Source: Timonella sp031979385 (GTDB taxonomy: Bacteria; Actinomycetota; Actinomycetes; Actinomycetales; Cellulomonadaceae). From it: a stretch of 64,000 bases of DNA. The stretch spans positions 1 to 64,000 of the forward strand of contig DALZEF010000006.1 of the NCBI GenBank assembly GCA_031979385.1. Reading direction: 5' to 3'. Below the pieces are notes generated by a model. It saw only the letters and a program-made list of their open reading frames with translations. It was not told the origin of the DNA and did not search any database. Made by a program: the position numbers and the translations under genes. Numbering within the stretch: the first letter of the stretch is position 1; each line of letters starts with the position of its first letter. Positions 1 to 7,702 of the stretch are shown here, one piece after another.

Positions 1-67
1 TTTGAGTGTTCGACAGGTTGCGGTACGAGTTAATCGCCGCAATGTTCTGGTTAATCGAAAGTCCCAT
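1..67 (-). CDS. fliC: Flagellin, N-terminal fragment
   Basis: Only the first 22 codons are inside the window; the gene runs off the left edge. They read MGLSINQNIAAINSYRNLSN, the typical flagellin N-terminus that builds the D0 coiled-coil of the filament after export through the flagellar apparatus. A GGAGG ribosome binding site lies 7 bases before the ATG. The gene lies downstream of flgK-flgL-fliW on the same strand but is separated from fliW by a strong terminator, so it should have its own promoter, as is usual for filament genes. The family assignment is firm even from this short piece; length and variable domains cannot be seen. Confidence 0.85.
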   Translation of the reverse strand, partial: MGLSINQNIAAINSYRNLSNTQ

Positions 68-337
68 TGTGAATCCTCCATGAATAAATGGGCCAACCGC
101 CGATCCATCCGTGGAACGGCTTCACGCAACCTATCGGTCTACGCCAATACTCCATGAGGAAAACCACCCGGAAGTTTCGCGCCATCGGCGTGAACCTTGC
201 CTCTGTAACCTCTCCTCGGGCGGTCCACGGCACAACCTCCCTTATGTCATGCCGCGCTCCTGCACCCCACCCACACCAACCCGGTGATCCCAACGTAACC
301 AACTCGTCGCCAATCAGCCGCAATCGCACACAACAAA
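68..337 (-). promoter_or_regulatory. fliC upstream region, promoter not resolved
   Basis: This is non-coding spacer between the fliW terminator and fliC, and no convincing gene is present on either strand. On the minus strand, at 131-138, it reads ACCGATAG, close to the GCCGATAA -10 element of FliA/WhiG-type sigma factors and about 64 bases before the fliC start. I cannot find a clear TAAA -35 at the right distance, so the promoter call is weak. The neighbouring fliA gene makes a FliA-dependent promoter plausible. No csrA gene is present here, although csrA often sits beside fliW. Confidence 0.3.
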
Positions 338-376
338 CGTTGGGGCCCACCTGCACTAAGCAGATGGGCCCCAACG
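338..376 (-). terminator. Terminator downstream of fliW
   Basis: A 12-bp perfect stem (338-349 with 365-376) encloses a second 4-bp stem (351-354 with 360-363). On the minus strand it is followed by TTTGTTG. It ends the flgN-flgK-flgL-fliW transcript before fliC. Confidence 0.8.
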
Positions 377-503
377 CATGTGAGCAAATTCAACTGTCAC
401 TGCGTAACCTCACCTGAATTCAGGTTCCGCAGTATGGAGACTCAAGTGTTTTTCGAACGACCAGGACCAGTGTGACGCCTACCGGAGCATCACACAACGG
501 ACC

Positions 504-905
504 TCAGTTGAACGGAGCACGCAGTGGCCACGAGTCATCCTCGAGAACTGCCTGCATAGCTGCACCCGTCTCCGGATTGACAAGCACCGGAGCCAACAGG
601 TTGGCCGTGTGCTCGCTCGCATCGCTACCAGGGGTAACGATAACCAGCACACGTGGTGTGTCGGTTCCCAGAATGTCCGCAACTGACGCATCAGCCACGG
701 GCACATACTGTGGGAAAAACGGTGCCGGGTCGAGAAGGAACATGTGTGGTCCCGTCTCGTGCACAGCACTCAAAGAAAACAGCACGCCCGACTCGTCAAG
801 AGGTTCGAGCGCAAAATCCGAGTATCCTCCAAAACCAACCAGTGGCTGGACGAAGGTGACGCTCGTGTTGAAGTCGGAACGCTTCATGTCTAGTACCGCA
901 CTCAT
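504..905 (-). CDS. fliW: Flagellar assembly factor FliW
   Basis: This 133-aa protein has the normal length and pattern of FliW, including the central LFSLSAVHE and PHMFLLDP strands and the C-terminal LLAPVLVNPETG segment typical of the family. FliW binds newly made flagellin in the cytoplasm and, when flagellin is exported, is released to antagonise the translational repressor CsrA. Its start overlaps the flgL stop by 4 bases (ATGA), so the two are translationally coupled. CsrA is normally encoded beside fliW, but no csrA reading frame exists between fliW and fliC. Either csrA is elsewhere or FliW acts only as a flagellin chaperone here. Confidence 0.9.
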   Translation of the reverse strand: MSAVLDMKRSDFNTSVTFVQPLVGFGGYSDFALEPLDESGVLFSLSAVHETGPHMFLLDPAPFFPQYVPVADASVADILGTDTPRVLVIVTPGSDASEHTANLLAPVLVNPETGAAMQAVLEDDSWPLRAPFN

Positions 906-1816
906 CGTAGGTAGTCCAAAAGTGAAGGCTGAAGCACACGAGATGCCGCATTCAGCGATGACTGGTAAGCAACCTCTTGCATCTGCAACTCAATGAGAGT
1001 CTCTGCAAGGTCAATGTTCTCAATGCCCGCGATGTCGTTCTTCAAGGTGTTCACTTTGTGTCCGAGCGATTCCGCGGAACGTTCGATCTGGTTTGTGCTT
1101 GCACCGACCTTGGCCACCTGCGTGAGAACGACGTTTACACGCTCATCGATGCGATTCAGGTAGTCCTGCGGGTTGTTGCCTGCGCGGATGTCTGCTGCCA
1201 GGTCATCAATCATGCTGAACACCGAATATGCGCCGGGATCTGCTGGATCGTAGGTTGCGCTGGTGCCGAAGACGGCTCCACCGTCAGAGTCAACTCGAAT
1301 CGTGACGTCATCGGCGGTACGGCGTTCAACACTCGAGCCGGCGTGTCCGTTGAAACCGTAGGTCGTGGTGTCAAATGCGGTGTCAGAACCTGACGTACCC
1401 GCGAACAGATTACGTCCGAGGTACTTGGTGTTTGCCTGTCCCAGGAGACTTTCCTTGATGCCGTCAAGCTCTGCCGCAATGGCCTCACGGGTCTGCTCGT
1501 TCATCGTGCCGTCGTTCGACGCGCGAACAACCAAGTCACGCGCGCGACGCAGCAGCGACGATGTCGTGTTCAAAGCTGTGTCGATGTTGTTCAACCAGGC
1601 CAGTCCGTCCTCGGCATTGCGCTTGTACTGAGCCGATTGCGCCTGTTCCCGACGAAGTGACAGGGCATCAGACGCCTTGGCGGGGTCATCCGAGGTACGT
1701 TGAATGACCCGTCCGGACGAAGCCTGCTCCTGCAGACGCGCCATCGCAGCAAGGTTCTGCTGCATGTTCGATAGCACACTGCGCTGAGTCGACTGGTGCG
1801 TCACACGTGAGATCAT
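902..1816 (-). CDS. flgL: Flagellar hook-associated protein 3 (FlgL)
   Basis: This 304-aa protein is a hook-filament junction component. The N-terminus (ISRVTHQ, then NLAAMARLQEQASSGRVI and SDDPAKA) and the C-terminus (LAETLIELQMQEVAYQSSL, SLLDYL) are the conserved flagellin-like coiled-coil ends of FlgL. The middle carries the GRNLFAGT motif. It is exported and sits between FlgK and the filament. It overlaps flgK by 4 bases and fliW by 4 bases, so the three form one tightly coupled operon. The start is the ATG embedded in the flgK stop. Confidence 0.93.
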   Translation of the reverse strand: MISRVTHQSTQRSVLSNMQQNLAAMARLQEQASSGRVIQRTSDDPAKASDALSLRREQAQSAQYKRNAEDGLAWLNNIDTALNTTSSLLRRARDLVVRASNDGTMNEQTREAIAAELDGIKESLLGQANTKYLGRNLFAGTSGSDTAFDTTTYGFNGHAGSSVERRTADDVTIRVDSDGGAVFGTSATYDPADPGAYSVFSMIDDLAADIRAGNNPQDYLNRIDERVNVVLTQVAKVGASTNQIERSAESLGHKVNTLKNDIAGIENIDLAETLIELQMQEVAYQSSLNAASRVLQPSLLDYLR

Positions 1817-3207
1817 CGGCCTACAACTCCGGTTCGGTTAATGAGCGTATCGAGCATTTCATCGATGGCTGTCATGACACGGGACGCTGCTTGGTAGCCA
1901 CGTTGGTAGGTCAGCAGGTTTACCGTCTCTTCATCAATATCGACCGACGTTGCCGCAATTTGAAGGTTTTGAGCGGTTGCACGTGCTGATTCAGCAACAA
2001 TCGCCGAGTTGTAGGTCGCCTTGGCCGACACGCCGAGTCCAACCACGAAGGTCTGGAAGAGTTGACTTGGTCCGTTCTCTGCATTGGCCAGTTGACTCAC
2101 CGCGTCCGCGAGTGACCCGTCGTACTCTCCCATACCTGGTGTAGCCGAGGGGACGTCTGCCGGGTTGGTGATGACAACTTCAAGGTTGCGCGCCGCCGGG
2201 TCGGTTCCGATAGCGAACAGTGGCCCTTCCGAGCCGAGCACACCGTTGATCTGGCTGGCGATCTGGCGGGCAAGCTCGTTGTACTGCTCAGCGGCCTCGG
2301 TGAGGATGCCTCCCTGGCCCACTGGCGCGAGGGCGGACAACTTTCCCTGAATCTCACCGCCATCAAAGGTGACAACAGGTTCGCCGGCACGCTCCCACAC
2401 GATTTGCACAGGGGCATTTCCGGCGAGTACGCCGGCAAGATCGGTTGAGCCTGCGATCTTCATGTGCTGTGCACGATCCGCGGTGACGAGCGGGTTTCCA
2501 CCGACGTAGACGTCAGCGGTTCCGTTCTCCTGGAAACGAACGGTGGCACCAGCGAGGTTTGACAGTTGCGTGATGAGTTGATCGCGCTGGTCAATGAGGT
2601 CGTTTGCGTTTCCGTCAGACACAAGGATCTGGCGGATCTGTCCGTTAAGTTCGGCAACTCCATCGGCTAGGGCATTCACGTCAGAGACGCGTGCTGCCGC
2701 TTCAGTGCGGACCTGGGACCACTGGGTTTCGATTGCCGAGTATCCAGCGGAGATCGACGCACTCACATGCTTGGACTGCTCCAGCAGCACCTGCTTGGTG
2801 GCAAGGGTCTGTGGCGCCTTGGCCACATCCTGCCAGGCTGACCACATCTCAGACAATGCACTTGCGGTCCCTGTGTCGGAGGGCTCACTTACGGCAGACT
2901 CAAGGCGGGTGTACACATCGGCGCGGGCGGCCAGGAAAGCAGCCGACGAAGTGGTAGCGCGTACGCGCGCGTCGAGGAAGATGTCTCCTAGTCGGCTCAC
3001 GTCGGTGACCTTGACGCCGTTACCGATCTTGGAACCCTCTGAGAACAGCGAAGCTGTTTGTCCAGCACCGACCGATGCCAGTTCCGCACGCTGGCGGGTA
3101 TAGCCCACTGTGTTGGCGTTCGCGATGTTCTGTCCGGTTACCTCCATCGCTATGCGCTGTGCGTTGAGCGAGGAAAGCGCCGTGGAAAGGCCGGAGAAGG
3201 TGCTCAT
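1813..3207 (-). CDS. flgK: Flagellar hook-associated protein 1 (FlgK)
   Basis: This 464-aa protein is the first hook-filament junction protein. The N-terminal motif ALSSLNAQRIAMEVTGQNIAN followed by NTVGYTRQ is diagnostic of FlgK and related rod/hook proteins. The C-terminus ends with the family's VNLLTYQRGYQAASRVM and TLINR segments. At 464 residues it is near the lower end for FlgK, so the variable exposed domain is small. AAAGGA lies 6 bases before the ATG. It follows the flgN-like gene by 8 bases and overlaps flgL, consistent with one late-flagellar operon. Confidence 0.93.
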   Translation of the reverse strand: MSTFSGLSTALSSLNAQRIAMEVTGQNIANANTVGYTRQRAELASVGAGQTASLFSEGSKIGNGVKVTDVSRLGDIFLDARVRATTSSAAFLAARADVYTRLESAVSEPSDTGTASALSEMWSAWQDVAKAPQTLATKQVLLEQSKHVSASISAGYSAIETQWSQVRTEAAARVSDVNALADGVAELNGQIRQILVSDGNANDLIDQRDQLITQLSNLAGATVRFQENGTADVYVGGNPLVTADRAQHMKIAGSTDLAGVLAGNAPVQIVWERAGEPVVTFDGGEIQGKLSALAPVGQGGILTEAAEQYNELARQIASQINGVLGSEGPLFAIGTDPAARNLEVVITNPADVPSATPGMGEYDGSLADAVSQLANAENGPSQLFQTFVVGLGVSAKATYNSAIVAESARATAQNLQIAATSVDIDEETVNLLTYQRGYQAASRVMTAIDEMLDTLINRTGVVGR

Positions 3208-3215
3208 GATGTCCT

Positions 3216-3698
3216 TTACAAGCTTTGGTCGAGGAGGCGAGGCTGCGCTTCACCATTCGTGGTGGTTCCAGACTCGTTATAGGTCGAGTTATCGCGCTGA
3301 AGGTTGAGAAGGGTCTCCTGGGTTGCCTTCTGGGAGGTGGTCAGGAGCTCACGGTTGGTGGATACCAACGCCTCGATCTCAGCGGTAAGGCCGACGAATG
3401 CGGCACGGTGGGATGCAAACAGGTCGTTCCACGGTTCCGGTGCCGTTTCTGCGATGGTGGAAAGTGGGGAGTTGTCCGGCAGACCAAGTTCTGTCGCAAC
3501 CGCATCCGACTCCATCGAACGGGCAAGGTCCATGTCCTTGATCTGTTCAAGTACGTTCTCAACTTCGCGGGTCGAGTGCGGGAGCCAGCGGGACTTGCCC
3601 GCGGCCAAGAGAAGCTGCTCCTCTTCGAGTTTGAAAAGAAGCAATTCAAACAGTTGACGCTCACTCCATAGAACGCTATTCAACGCTTGAAAGCTCAT
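3216..3698 (-). CDS. flgN: FlgN-like flagellar export chaperone
   Basis: This 160-aa, mostly helical protein starts MSFQALNSVLWSERQLFELL and has a long charged helix (LLLFKLEEEQLLLAAGKSRW), the usual layout of FlgN chaperones, which hold FlgK and FlgL export-ready in the cytoplasm. Its position directly upstream of flgK supports this. I prefer the ATG at 3698 because GGAG sits 9 bases before it. An ATG eight codons upstream (3722) has no good ribosome binding site. FlgN proteins diverge strongly, so the call rests on helix pattern and context. Confidence 0.75.
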   Translation of the reverse strand: MSFQALNSVLWSERQLFELLLFKLEEEQLLLAAGKSRWLPHSTREVENVLEQIKDMDLARSMESDAVATELGLPDNSPLSTIAETAPEPWNDLFASHRAAFVGLTAEIEALVSTNRELLTTSQKATQETLLNLQRDNSTYNESGTTTNGEAQPRLLDQSL

Positions 3699-3824
3699 CA
3701 GCTCTGACTCCAGTTTCCTCATGTACTGACTTCGACGGTTGTTATCGAGTCTACCGACCTATCGGCTCTTCATGATCGGCCATGAGAGTTATGGGGCTTT
3801 TCGCAGTACACACCCTGATCACGG

Positions 3825-3858
3825 GTGAATTTCTTGACACAGTGAATTTCTTTACACA
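3825..3858. repeat. Two tandem 17-bp repeats in the flgN/fliA spacer
   Basis: GTGAATTTCTTGACACA (3825-3841) is followed without gap by GTGAATTTCTTTACACA (3842-3858), with one mismatch. They lie about 130 bases upstream of flgN in a non-coding divergent promoter region. Direct repeats with this spacing often bind a regulator on the same helix face over nearly two turns; that role is inference. Confidence 0.6.
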
Positions 3859-3939
3859 TGGAAGGTTTTCAGCCCGGACAGAGGTCCTGCGGCCAGGTAA
3901 AGCAACCCAAGCGGCAAAAAATCCACCACGCCCCCAAAG

Positions 3940-3955
3940 TGTGACGTACTTCACA
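3940..3955. promoter_or_regulatory. GlxR/Crp-type cAMP receptor protein binding site
   Basis: TGTGACGTACTTCACA is a perfect match to TGTGA-N6-TCACA, with TA in the centre as in the corynebacterial GlxR consensus. The arms extend to AAGTGTGA/TCACACTT (3937-3958). It sits between the divergent flgN operon and fliA, 148 bases from the fliA start, and could act on either side. The match is seen directly; binding and the sign of regulation are inferred. Confidence 0.65.
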
Positions 3956-4015
3956 CTTGCCTCCTCAACGATGTAAAACCGCCCGATTCTGCAGGTTGGG
4001 GACTTCTCCCCATTG

Positions 4016-4027
4016 CCTAGTACTAGG
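4016..4027. promoter_or_regulatory. 12-bp perfect palindrome upstream of fliA
   Basis: CCTAGTACTAGG is fully self-complementary and lies 75 bases before the fliA ATG in the divergent spacer. Its role is unknown; it could be an operator for a dimeric regulator. With the GlxR-like site and the 17-bp repeats it makes 3699-4102 a dense control region with no gene of its own. Confidence 0.35.
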
Positions 4028-4102
4028 GGTATCCGGAAAACTTAAAAATTTTGCGGGTGAAGGGACTAGAAAATGTGAAGAGTGTGTGGAACTCTAACTT
4101 TC

Positions 4103-5005
4103 ATGAGCGAATTAACAAACCGTGCCCGCGCTTTGGTTGAAGCGCACTTGCACACGGTGGGTTACCACGTCTCGGAGATGCTCATGCGAGTACCGGCGCA
4201 TGTCACTCGAGACGATCTGGCATCCGCCGGCTATCTCGCGCTTGTACAAGCCGCGAGTGCATACTCCGAGGAATCAGGGGTCCCCTTCAATCGTTTTGCT
4301 GCCATCCGCATCAAGGGTGCGCTAGTAGACGAATTACGGTCCATGGACTGGGCATCGCGTGGAGCCCGCAAGCGCATCCGCGAATACAACCAGACCTACG
4401 ACCACATGACCGCCCAGTTGGCCCGCGCACCCAAGCGCGAGGAGATGGCAGCAGCACTCGGCGTAGATGTGGCCGAGGTTGATCACGCCCGTGACCAGGC
4501 AAGCACCCGCATCCTCTCCTTCGAGGCCTACGACGGTTCCCTCGCCGAGATGGTTCACACCACCGAAGAGGGCCCAGAGCGTGCGGCACTGAACAAAGAA
4601 AAGCGCGACTACCTGCGCTGCGCGGTTGAGGCCCTGCCTGAGCGCCTCCGCTACGTGGTCGAACAGGTCTTCTTCGCAGACCGTTCGGTCACCGAGGTTG
4701 CAGAGGAACTGGGCGTCACCCAGTCCCGTGTCTCACAGCTTCGCGCTGAGGCCATGGTGCTTCTCCGCGACGGCATGAACGCACACCTCAACCCTGAACA
4801 GCTCGAACCAGTAGCAAAGGAAGGCGTTGTAGCTCGCCGCCGCGAGAAGTACTTCGCCGAGATCGGTCATCGAGTAGAGGCTTCCAAGCGCGCGGTTGTT
4901 GCCGGACGCCGCGCAATCCTCAACGAGGTTGCTTCTGTCGAATCAATGGCTCTTGCAGCACGCAACGGCGAACGGCACCAGCACCTGAACTCGCTAACTG
5001 CCTAG
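4103..5005 (+). CDS. fliA: RNA polymerase sigma factor FliA/WhiG family
   Basis: This 300-aa sigma-70 family protein has regions 2 to 4. Region 2 begins at DDLASAGYLALVQAA and includes FNRFAAIRIKGALVDELRSMDW, the signature of FliA/WhiG-type sigma factors. Region 4 carries the helix-turn-helix SVTEVAEELGVTQSRVSQL. After region 4 there is an unusual basic, alanine-rich tail of roughly 70 residues. FliA-class sigmas transcribe late flagellar genes, which fits the divergent flgN-flgK-flgL-fliW operon and fliC. I start at ATG 4103 (MSELTNRAR); a GTG at 4082 would add seven residues (MCGTLTF) that do not resemble family N-termini. Confidence 0.9.
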   Translation: MSELTNRARALVEAHLHTVGYHVSEMLMRVPAHVTRDDLASAGYLALVQAASAYSEESGVPFNRFAAIRIKGALVDELRSMDWASRGARKRIREYNQTYDHMTAQLARAPKREEMAAALGVDVAEVDHARDQASTRILSFEAYDGSLAEMVHTTEEGPERAALNKEKRDYLRCAVEALPERLRYVVEQVFFADRSVTEVAEELGVTQSRVSQLRAEAMVLLRDGMNAHLNPEQLEPVAKEGVVARRREKYFAEIGHRVEASKRAVVAGRRAILNEVASVESMALAARNGERHQHLNSLTA

Positions 5006-5028
5006 TCTTTTAGTCCCTCACCCCACCA

Positions 5029-5067
5029 CGAGCGCCCCTACCAGAAACCAACTGGCAGGGGCGCTCG
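5029..5067 (+). terminator. Terminator after fliA
   Basis: An 11-bp perfect GC-rich stem (5029-5039 with 5057-5067) has a 17-base loop, 24 bases after the fliA stop. There is no marked T-run. Confidence 0.6.
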
Positions 5068-5223
5068 TCGCATATCGGCTTCTATTCCCTCCACTACATA
5101 GTTATCCACGAAGGAACTAATACACCGGAGGTAGGGGACGATAAGGCAGCAAGGACGCCACCCGCTCCCGACCGAACCCCGCACCTTCGGTTCGTCCACA
5201 TCTTGAAGAGAAGTTAGACGCAT

Positions 5224-6420
5224 ATGGCTTTCGAACCCCCTCTTGCGCTAAAACGCTTGGTCATTCACTCAGTCAAAGCGGAATGGAAGGCGTATGCTTT
5301 CTCACCGTTGATCTTGGACCTGGATGCATCGAGAGCTGACGTCATCGCGGCTGAGATCGGTACCGCGCTTGCGCAAACCTACGTTGACACCGACTTCGAA
5401 TCACTCACAATGGGACTACCCATCTATCTGTGGGTCAACGACGTAGTCCTCGATAACCTCTACATACTCGAAGGTATCGACAATCTGCAGGGCCTTTTCG
5501 TACCGATTTCCGTCCTTTCGCACGAGAACTGGTCTTCGTATGCGCAAGCTATCCGTGATGCGAATCTGAAACTCATTGTGGATGATCTGCATGATTCGGG
5601 TATCGGCTCCCACACAGCAGTTTCAACGGGTGCAGAGTGGGCTGTGCTCTCAGCACGCAAGAACTTGGTTTCAGCCACCGTTGAGGATCTTCGTACCAAG
5701 GGGTTCAAGGTGCTCATCTCTGATGCTCCACGCTCCTTCTTCGAAGGAAATGTAGACCTTGGTGATGCCTATCTTGGCCCCATGTACTATGGTCGACGCT
5801 CCGAGCAGCATCCCCTTGCGCCCGGCGAGGCTCAGTGTCTTGAAGCACTCCGTCTGCTCGGTGAACCCAACGCGAATCTCGCGGAGGTCTCAGCTGTTCT
5901 GAGTTTGGACCCGGAGATGATCATTCGCGTCCTGCACCTAGCAAACTCGGCCGCGATCGGCTCTTCACAGCGCATCGACTCCCTAACGCACGCGATCGTG
6001 TATCTTGGCGTACAGCGTATCTCGCAGCTCGTCATGACCTCGATGATCTCAGCGCGCTTGTCTGACCCGCACACGATGTGGGTTGTGCTCACGCGTGCAG
6101 CGGTGTGTCGTTCTCTAGCCAGCGATGCCGAGTCGGCCTACACTGCGGGCCTGTTGTCGGCGCTTGCAGAAGAGGTCGGCGAAGCGCCGGAATCCATGGC
6201 TATTCGCGCCGGGGTGTCATTCGAGGTCTCCCTTGCGCTGTCATCGGGTGTTGGTGACCTAGGGGCGTTAATTGATGCGGTTCGTGCCTACGAACGCGCG
6301 GATATCCCCGAGGTCATCCGTCATGGTTGGGACCCGGTTGACATTGCAGACGCCTACTTCCGGGCTCTACCGACAACGTACGAGTACATGAAGTTACTGC
6401 ATTCAGTTTCTGCCGGTTGA
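5224..6420 (+). CDS. EAL-like/HDOD domain signalling protein
   Basis: This 398-aa protein has the two-part layout of YuxH-type regulators. An N-terminal EAL-like fold comes first (about residues 15-200, with LKLIVDDL and AYLGPMYYG). A C-terminal HDOD domain follows (about 205-390, with LSLDPEMIIRVLHLANSAAIG and SLTHAIVYLGVQRI). The E-x-L metal motif of active c-di-GMP phosphodiesterases is missing from the N-terminal half, so that domain is probably catalytically dead and used for binding or interaction. HDOD domains lack the HD metal site and serve in signalling. Its position after fliA suggests a link to motility, but it has its own spacer and is not clearly co-transcribed. Confidence 0.75.
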   Translation: MAFEPPLALKRLVIHSVKAEWKAYAFSPLILDLDASRADVIAAEIGTALAQTYVDTDFESLTMGLPIYLWVNDVVLDNLYILEGIDNLQGLFVPISVLSHENWSSYAQAIRDANLKLIVDDLHDSGIGSHTAVSTGAEWAVLSARKNLVSATVEDLRTKGFKVLISDAPRSFFEGNVDLGDAYLGPMYYGRRSEQHPLAPGEAQCLEALRLLGEPNANLAEVSAVLSLDPEMIIRVLHLANSAAIGSSQRIDSLTHAIVYLGVQRISQLVMTSMISARLSDPHTMWVVLTRAAVCRSLASDAESAYTAGLLSALAEEVGEAPESMAIRAGVSFEVSLALSSGVGDLGALIDAVRAYERADIPEVIRHGWDPVDIADAYFRALPTTYEYMKLLHSVSAG

Positions 6421-6494
6421 GGTGCGCCGCCCCTTGGGTCGGTCACTCACGGCAGCTAGTTGACGCACTGTGCTCACGACACCCGCGTCAACAG

Positions 6495-6532
6495 AAAGTG
6501 GCGGTTCATCCCTCGGGATGAACCGCCACTTT
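6495..6532. terminator. Bidirectional terminator between convergent genes
   Basis: An 18-bp perfect stem (6495-6512 with 6515-6532) lies between the convergent HDOD gene and the membrane-protein gene at 6605. It has AAA at its left base and TTT at its right base, so it can serve both strands. Confidence 0.85.
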
Positions 6533-6604
6533 TGTCGTGGGGTGTGCATCGGTTGGGCTCAGGCTGAAGCCAAAACACCCACAGCAGATGCGAGTGCGAG
6601 AGAC

Positions 6605-7630
6605 CTAAGCGGTGGTCTCTCCGGTGAGGCTCTGATCCGGAGTGTAAGCGGTCTCGAACATCTTGGCCTCGTGTGCCTGATACACGCTGTCGATAGGCTG
6701 CCCACTCGACGTGCGACCGAGTTGCGGCACGGCAGTCGGCATGGTGTCACTGCTTGGCGACGATCCGGTTGGCTGCCCCGCAGCCTCCAGTTTCTGCTTC
6801 GCCTCGGCAACGCGGGCGTTCACCTCGTCAAGGCGGGGGCCCAGCATGTCGATTCCCTCGTGCAAGGCGCTGTCAACTTTCTGGATGAGTTCGACAAGAG
6901 CGTCGCGCCCCACTGGAAGTGCCCGTTTCCTCGGGTTGAGGGCTGCGCTGAGCGCGTTGTGAGCGTCCCTGACGAGTGCGTGGAGTGCGGCAAGTTTCGC
7001 GTGGATCGAGTCGACTTCCTGTGCGGTCAGCTCGCCGCGTTGTGTGAGTTTTTGAAAGTCGTCCTGTGTGCGTAGATACAGGGCGGAGAGCTCATAGGCA
7101 CGCCAGAGTAGTTGATGCGCCTCGGCTGCTTTCCTGTCACTTCCCTGAGCGAGACGGTTGACTGCTTGGAACTCATTGATTGAGATCCGATGAAACATTC
7201 GGGTCTCGGCATGTTCCTCGAGGGCATTAACATCAAGGGGCTTGCGTAGATCGTTTGCTGCGTCCTGGTACATGAACTGATGCCCGATGAAGATGACAGC
7301 GGGTATCAGCAGAGTCCAGTAGCTGAATTCCTGGATGACAAAGTAGATCAGTAGGGCAACCGTCACGAGCAGAACTGGCGTTTGCGCCTGTTCCAGTGTC
7401 AGATATGCCCTTTCCAGCCGTTCGCGCTGGGTGTGCGCGTCAGCAAGCGTCGTGGCGTCTTGCACGCCCAACTTCGGGCTGACCACGTAGTAGCGGGAGC
7501 GGGAGGGATCGAAGCGTTCAGCGCCGGGACGCCGGTCCTTTACTTCGATCCATCGCGGGATCGTGATGACGGTTGAGCCGGATCCTCCAGCCGTCTCCGC
7601 CGCTACCTGATGAGTGCTGTTGGAGTCCAT
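6605..7630 (-). CDS. Membrane protein with cytoplasmic coiled-coil region, unknown function
   Basis: This 341-aa protein has no family I recognise. Two adjacent hydrophobic helices are visible (about residues 84-101, VLLVTVALLIYFVIQEF, and 104-120, TLLIPAVIFIGHQF). They make a hairpin in the membrane with both large parts on the same side, most likely the cytoplasm. The region after them (about 140-290) is rich in heptad-like helices. The tail is low-complexity Ser/Pro/Thr. AGGCAGGA precedes the ATG. It stands alone on the minus strand between terminators. A role in envelope or cytoskeletal organisation is possible but unsupported. Confidence 0.6.
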   Translation of the reverse strand: MDSNSTHQVAAETAGGSGSTVITIPRWIEVKDRRPGAERFDPSRSRYYVVSPKLGVQDATTLADAHTQRERLERAYLTLEQAQTPVLLVTVALLIYFVIQEFSYWTLLIPAVIFIGHQFMYQDAANDLRKPLDVNALEEHAETRMFHRISINEFQAVNRLAQGSDRKAAEAHQLLWRAYELSALYLRTQDDFQKLTQRGELTAQEVDSIHAKLAALHALVRDAHNALSAALNPRKRALPVGRDALVELIQKVDSALHEGIDMLGPRLDEVNARVAEAKQKLEAAGQPTGSSPSSDTMPTAVPQLGRTSSGQPIDSVYQAHEAKMFETAYTPDQSLTGETTA

Positions 7631-7702
7631 TCCTGCCTCATAGGGTTAAAGTGCGGGCACTATTCCTCTTATTATCGGCAGAATTAAGCAGTTCTTTAGG
7701 TA

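Noticed and set aside
88..417. 109-aa open frame on the plus strand upstream of fliC
   Set aside because: It runs through the fliW terminator hairpin, has no ribosome binding site and its translation looks like no folded protein.
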